From positions 1-29,514 of the forward strand of contig CAIVZW010000232.1 in assembly GCA_903910495.1 (NCBI GenBank): a stretch of 29,514 bases of DNA, written 5' to 3'. This stretch comes from an uncultured beta proteobacterium (GTDB taxonomy: Bacteria; Pseudomonadota; Gammaproteobacteria; Burkholderiales; Rhodocyclaceae). Shown in pieces: positions 26,434 through 29,514 of this stretch. The notes beneath the pieces are model-generated. The model did no database searches. It had not been told where the DNA came from and saw nothing but the letters and a program-made list of their open reading frames with translations. Within the stretch, counting starts at the first letter, position 1. Each line of letters opens with the position of its first letter. The position numbers and the translations under genes are program-made.

Positions 26434-27165
26434 TTAAAAAAGTGTTGTCGCACTGATCCAGGAATCAGGCAGCAGATCGATCACCCGGGCTTCGATCCAC
26501 TTGTCGCCGCTGGTCAGGATGGCCACTCCGGTCAGGAGAATGACGACACCAAAGGCCTTCTTGACCGAGTCGATACGGGCCAGCACCCAGCCTCGGGCAC
26601 GCGAGAAACCGCTGCGCGAAGCATAGGCTACGGCGATCAATGGCAGCGCCGCACCGATGCCGAACAGTCCGAGAATCAGCGCACCGCGCGAGGCACCACC
26701 TTCGCTGGCCACCAGCGTCAGCGCCGAGGCCAGCAACGGACCCGAACAGGGGCTCCAGACCAGCCCGAGCACGCCACCGAGCAGAAACGCTCCGCCCAGC
26801 GAACCGCCATCGAGGCGCGACGATGCGGCATTGGCCGAAGAGGCAATCGGCAGCATCCATTCGGTAAAACGCCGGTTGAGCACCGGAACCAGCATGACGA
26901 GGCCAAAGGCGATCAACAGCAATGCGCCAAATATGCGTACGTTGTCGGAATCGATCCCCAGCGCCGGACCCAGTGCACCAATGACCAGGCCGATCAGGGC
27001 GAACGAAATCGCCATCCCCGAGCCCATGGCCAGTGGCGCCAGACGGTTGCCCTGTACCGCTCCGCCCAATACCAGCGGCAGGATCGGGAAAACACAGGGT
27101 GAAAGCGTCGTCAGGCTGCCGGCCGCCAGACTGAGGCCAACATGGCTGAGGGAAAGCGCATCCAC
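26434..27165 (-). CDS. ccdA: CcdA/DsbD-like thiol electron transporter
   Basis: 243-residue polytopic membrane protein of the CcdA family, which moves reducing equivalents from cytoplasmic thioredoxin to the periplasm. The two redox cysteines sit in matching LSPCVFPILP (Cys24) and WSPCSGPLLA (Cys140) motifs; about six helices are predicted from hydrophobic runs. It begins 2 bp after the thioredoxin-like gene and is followed by msrA. The operon therefore encodes an electron chain CcdA to thioredoxin to MsrA. Pneumococcal CcdA-Etrx-MsrAB is a known parallel. A cytochrome c maturation role is possible but less likely here, as no ccm gene is present. Confidence 0.92.
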   Translation of the reverse strand: MDALSLSHVGLSLAAGSLTTLSPCVFPILPLVLGGAVQGNRLAPLAMGSGMAISFALIGLVIGALGPALGIDSDNVRIFGALLLIAFGLVMLVPVLNRRFTEWMLPIASSANAASSRLDGGSLGGAFLLGGVLGLVWSPCSGPLLASALTLVASEGGASRGALILGLFGIGAALPLIAVAYASRSGFSRARGWVLARIDSVKKAFGVVILLTGVAILTSGDKWIEARVIDLLPDSWISATTLF

Positions 27166-27167
27166 GT

Positions 27168-27545
27168 TCAGTTTGCCGACAGTAATGCGGCGCGAAGTTT
27201 GTCCGTGTCCGTATCACCGGCCAGGCGGGCTTTCTCGACGCTGCCGTGATAGGCGATCACGGTCGATTGCGTTCGTACGCCAAGCTGTTTCTTGAGTTCC
27301 TTTTCCTTGTCGTAGTCGACCACCAGCAAGGTGCCGGGAACGCTGGCATCGCCCTTCCACTGCTGAAATACTTTTTCCTGCGCCCGGCAGGTCGGGCACC
27401 AGTTGGCATGAAAATGCAGCGTGACCGGCTTGCCGGCCAGCTGCTCGGCGCTCAGCGCCTGCGCCGAGTAGGGTTTGATGTCGAGCGCGAAGGCGGTGAC
27501 GCTGGCGGTCAGTAACAGAGCGGTGGCAATAATTTTGCTGATCAT
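27168..27545 (-). CDS. Periplasmic thioredoxin-like protein (CPTC)
   Basis: 125-residue exported thioredoxin-fold protein. The signal peptide core IIATALLLTASVTAFA is followed by a short mature protein with FHANWCPTCRAQEKVF; the active pair is Cys50 and Cys53. The later TLLVVDYDKEKELKK and VRTQSTVIAYHG strands, with Thr in place of the usual cis-Pro segment, resemble TlpA/DsbD-gamma reductants. GGAG lies 7 nt before the ATG at 27545; the frame is open to 27734 but overlaps the small peptide gene. It precedes ccdA by 2 bp. It most likely takes electrons from CcdA and re-reduces MsrA. Confidence 0.9.
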   Translation of the reverse strand: MISKIIATALLLTASVTAFALDIKPYSAQALSAEQLAGKPVTLHFHANWCPTCRAQEKVFQQWKGDASVPGTLLVVDYDKEKELKKQLGVRTQSTVIAYHGSVEKARLAGDTDTDKLRAALLSAN

Positions 27546-27619
27546 GATTTCTCCGGGTGGCTGGTTTTTTCGTTCCCCCGCATCGGGAGATGAGGGGTGG
27601 CAACAGAATGAGTCTGTGA

Positions 27620-27712
27620 TTACTTCTTCGTTTCGTCCATGGCGAGCGCGGAACCTCCGGCCAGCAGCAGGGAAAGGGACGGCAGGCTTGAGGCAATGGT
27701 CATTTTGTTCAT
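27620..27712 (-). CDS. 30-residue secreted peptide, possibly a vestigial MrpX-like leader
   Basis: A short gene with an excellent ribosome site (AAAGGAG 7 nt before the ATG at 27712) encoding 30 residues. Residues 1-24 look like a signal peptide (ASSLPSLSLLLAGGSALA); only AMDETKK would remain. In Azospira the SigF regulon includes MrpX, a methionine-rich secreted peptide that is a sacrificial oxidant sink, and MXKDX-repeat peptides have the same kind of leader. Here the Met-rich tail is absent, so this may be a truncated relic that still provides translation entry to the operon. It is 74 bp before the thioredoxin start. Confidence 0.6.
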   Translation of the reverse strand: MNKMTIASSLPSLSLLLAGGSALAMDETKK

Positions 27713-27905
27713 GGTGAGCTCCTTTGGTGGTCATTGAATGGCAAAATTGCCTTTATTCAGGGCCGACGAGCGCTTCCGCTCAACTGCCTCTGAACCAGTT
27801 GTACCCCTAGTCTTTCCAGTAGCCCCCGGGGTATCCTTTCAGTGGGTGGGCCACGTTCCGTGTACGCTTCACTGGCGACTGATTTCAGCGCGTTGTACAA
27901 GGTAG
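27713..27905 (-). other. Long structured 5' leader of the msrA operon
   Basis: If transcription starts just after the SigF-type -10 at 27906-27909, about 185 nt precede the peptide ATG. It contains two adjacent perfect hairpins, GAGCG-CTTC-CGCTC (27768-27781) and CAACTG/CAGTTG (27781-27786 and 27796-27801). No gene is seen. Confidence 0.4.
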
Positions 27906-27931
27906 TTCGTCCGGACGTGGCAACCGGTTAC
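27906..27931 (-). promoter_or_regulatory. SigF-type ECF promoter for the peptide-thioredoxin-ccdA-msrA operon
   Basis: On the minus strand GTAACC (27931-27926), exactly 16 nt, then CGAA (27909-27906). This is the motif I recall for SigF/NrsF regulons in Caulobacter. An identical arrangement faces the other way at 27965-27990. Confidence 0.75.
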
Positions 27932-27964
27932 ACGCGTAGGCAAATAAATTTTTTTCATTCGGCT

Positions 27965-27990
27965 GTAACCAAAGGCATCGATGCAACGAA
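27965..27990 (+). promoter_or_regulatory. SigF-type ECF promoter for sigF-nrsF (autoregulation)
   Basis: GTAACC (27965-27970), exactly 16 nt, then CGAA (27987-27990) on the plus strand. The start would fall near 27997. This conflicts with the ATG at 27981 as the sigF start, because that ATG lies between the two boxes. Confidence 0.7.
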
Positions 27991-28553
27991 TAACCAGAGA
28001 AGAGGGATGGCGTGCCAAAGAGGATCGCCTTCGGAAGCTATTGCTTGGCGGGCTCGCCGGCGACAGCCAGGACTACCAAGTCTTCCTCAGGGAACTGAGC
28101 GCGCATCTGAGAGCCTTCTTGCGCAAGCGCCTGGCGAGCTTGTCGGACGAGGTGGAGGATCTTGTGCAGGAATCATTGATAGCGGTTCACAACCAGCGCC
28201 ATACCTACGATCCCGGGCAACCGCTGTCGGCATGGGTACAGGCAATTGCCAGGTACAAGCTGATCGATTTCTTGCGTAGACGCGCAGCGCAAGATTTGCT
28301 GACGGGTCCTCTGGACGATGAACCCGACTTTTTCTCGACCGCCGACGCGGACGCCGCAGAAGCGCGCCGGGACCTGAACAAGTTGCTTGATGAACTGCCT
28401 GACCAGCACCGACTTCCGATCATCCTTACCAAGCTGGATGGCTTGTCGGTACCGGAAGCGGCAAGGATAACGGGCATGTCCGAATCGGCCATCAAGGTCG
28501 GAGTACATCGCGGCCTCAAGACACTGGCCGCCAAGATACGAGGTAGTGCATGA
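27981..28553 (+). CDS. sigF: ECF sigma factor, SigF type
   Basis: ECF-family RNA polymerase sigma factor of the group paired with NrsF (DUF1109). Region 2 is seen as [20 protein letters not shown] then [17 protein letters not shown]; region 4 as [32 protein letters not shown] and [14 protein letters not shown]. The start is uncertain. The ATG at 27981 gives 190 residues but lies inside the predicted promoter; the next in-frame option, TTG at 28041, gives 170 residues but cuts into the conserved [12 protein letters not shown] start. The stop overlaps the nrsF ATG by 4 bp. In Azospira SigF responds to reactive chlorine species and in Caulobacter to heavy metals; it is released from NrsF. Confidence 0.9.
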   Translation: MQRITREEGWRAKEDRLRKLLLGGLAGDSQDYQVFLRELSAHLRAFLRKRLASLSDEVEDLVQESLIAVHNQRHTYDPGQPLSAWVQAIARYKLIDFLRRRAAQDLLTGPLDDEPDFFSTADADAAEARRDLNKLLDELPDQHRLPIILTKLDGLSVPEAARITGMSESAIKVGVHRGLKTLAAKIRGSA

Positions 28554-29191
28554 AAACAGACGATCTGATCAGTATGCTGGCTACCGGTGCAAGCGCCGTT
28601 CAACCCCATGTGGCCGAGCGGCGCTACGCGATGGCCGTCGGCGGCGGCGCAATCGGCGCGCTGGCCCTGATGCTCTCCCTGCTGCGCATCCGTCCGGATC
28701 TTGCCGAAGCGGCTTTGCTGCCGATGTTCTGGCTAAAAATCGGATTTATCGCCAGCCTGGTGCTTGCCAGCCTGTTCGCCGTTTTGCTTTTGTCCCGGCC
28801 GGGCGCTCGGCTCGACCGGGTGCCGGCAGTGATTGCTGCACCGGTACTGGTGATGTGGTGCATCGCCGCTAATATCCTGATCCAGGCTGAACCGTCGCAA
28901 CGTTGGGGCCTGTTTCTCGGATCGACGTGGAGTGTCTGTCCGATCCTGATCGCCCTGATTTCGCTGCCGGTGTTTGTCGCCGTAACGTGGGCGATGAAGG
29001 GGCTCGCACCCACCCGGCCGCGCTTTGCCGGATTCGCTGCCGGGCTGCTTTCCGGGGCGACCGCCGCCCTGGTGTACTGCCTGCACTGCCGGGAACTGGA
29101 CGCGCCATTCATCGGTTTCTGGTACGTGCTCGGCATGCTGATCCCGGCGGGCGCCGGTGCTCTCCTCGGGCGTACCCTCTTGCGCTGGTAG
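28550..29191 (+). CDS. nrsF: NrsF-type anti-sigma factor (DUF1109)
   Basis: 213-residue inner-membrane protein with about six hydrophobic helices, of the DUF1109/NrsF family that binds and holds SigF. The N-terminus ([19 protein letters not shown]) is cytoplasmic-like and matches the family start. Cysteines lie at 104, 130 (STWSVCP), 177 and 180 (YCLHCRE); 130 and 180 match the two that I recall as conserved and needed for stress sensing in Caulobacter NrsF. Its ATG overlaps the sigF stop as ATGA, giving coupled synthesis of the pair. Oxidation or metal binding at these cysteines is the likely signal, by analogy. Confidence 0.9.
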   Translation: MKTDDLISMLATGASAVQPHVAERRYAMAVGGGAIGALALMLSLLRIRPDLAEAALLPMFWLKIGFIASLVLASLFAVLLLSRPGARLDRVPAVIAAPVLVMWCIAANILIQAEPSQRWGLFLGSTWSVCPILIALISLPVFVAVTWAMKGLAPTRPRFAGFAAGLLSGATAALVYCLHCRELDAPFIGFWYVLGMLIPAGAGALLGRTLLRW

Positions 29192-29319
29192 CCGGCGGTG
29201 ATTCCTTACCGTGGTCGGAGCAAACCCTTGGCCTGGGCAAATGCTCTGTAATCCCTATGTTCCTCAGGCTTCTTGCGGGTTAAGATATCCCCTCCCGTCC
29301 ATCACCATCGAGACCCGTC

Positions 29320-29514
29320 ATGCCCGTGAAAATCATCCCGTCCACGCCATCGGCCTATGCCTATCCGCTGCTCATCAAGCAACTGCTGCACACGCCACTG
29401 GCCATCGCTCCGGACCAGGAGATCACGTATCAGGGAAAGCTTCGCTACTCCTACCGCAGCCTGCGCGAACGCATCGGGCGGCTGGCCGGCGGGCTGGCCG
29501 GGTTGGGCGTGGAA
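29320..29514 (+). CDS. Long-chain fatty acyl-CoA ligase (AMP-binding), partial
   Basis: The first 65 codons, running off the window end. The product begins MPVKIIPSTPSAYAYPLLIK and continues to YSYRSLRERIGRLAGGLAG. This is the typical N-terminus of AMP-dependent acyl-CoA synthetases, in which a substrate-domain opening leads into the TYxELxxRxxRLAxxL pattern. All catalytic motifs lie outside. It starts 128 bp after nrsF, and that gap shows no gene or clear terminator. The symbol is left empty because the chain-length class cannot be told from this part. Confidence 0.85.
   Translation, partial: MPVKIIPSTPSAYAYPLLIKQLLHTPLAIAPDQEITYQGKLRYSYRSLRERIGRLAGGLAGLGVE

Overview
The window looks like a chromosomal segment of a betaproteobacterium, most likely of the Rhodocyclales (Azospira/Dechloromonas/Accumulibacter neighbourhood). 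This is inferred from the GC-rich coding style, the lipopolysaccharide and envelope cluster rsmI / yraN / gmhA / dolP, and an ECF sigma factor SigF with its NrsF (DUF1109) anti-sigma factor next to a periplasmic methionine-sulfoxide repair operon. No rRNA, tRNA or CRISPR array was seen.

Region 1 (1-4.9 kb) is a four-carbon acid-sugar catabolic locus. A partial Fe-dependent alcohol dehydrogenase (-) diverges from a DUF1537 kinase, a PdxA2-type dehydrogenase, a DeoR regulator and an SDR protein that lacks the usual catalytic residues. Kinase plus PdxA2 is the known D-threonate/erythronate route to dihydroxyacetone phosphate.

Region 2 (4.9-14.0 kb) is visibly poorer in GC and looks acquired. 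A minus-strand series encodes an alpha/beta hydrolase, a TRAP binding protein, a fused TRAP permease, a second closely related alpha/beta hydrolase, a C_GCAxxG_C_C protein and a secreted serine hydrolase. A LysR regulator diverges from it and a tyrosine-recombinase remnant lies at its right edge, directly before alaS. The set reads as uptake and hydrolysis of an unknown organic acid or its derivative. A 15-bp hairpin separates the binding-protein and permease genes, and the operon leader carries mutually exclusive inverted repeats.

Region 3 (14.0-20.8 kb) is core genome: alaS with a clear terminator, a universal stress protein, hldC (rfaE2), and a minus-strand operon yraN - secreted HIRAN protein - gmhA - dolP, with rsmI divergent from yraN. 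hldC and gmhA both serve ADP-heptose synthesis.

Region 4 (20.8-24.7 kb) is scarred. It holds a frameshifted remnant of a small membrane protein, a palindromic intergenic repeat, an intact PhnD-like binding protein with a membrane sensor kinase, a second kinase gene reduced by deletions to a short open frame, and a transposase-like N-terminal fragment.

Region 5 (24.7-29.5 kb) has a RIO-type kinase, then msrA, ccdA, a CPTC thioredoxin and a 30-residue secreted peptide (-), divergent from sigF-nrsF (+). The shared intergenic region carries two exact copies of GTAACC-N16-CGAA, one facing each way, so both arms are probably controlled by SigF. The window ends in a long-chain acyl-CoA ligase start.
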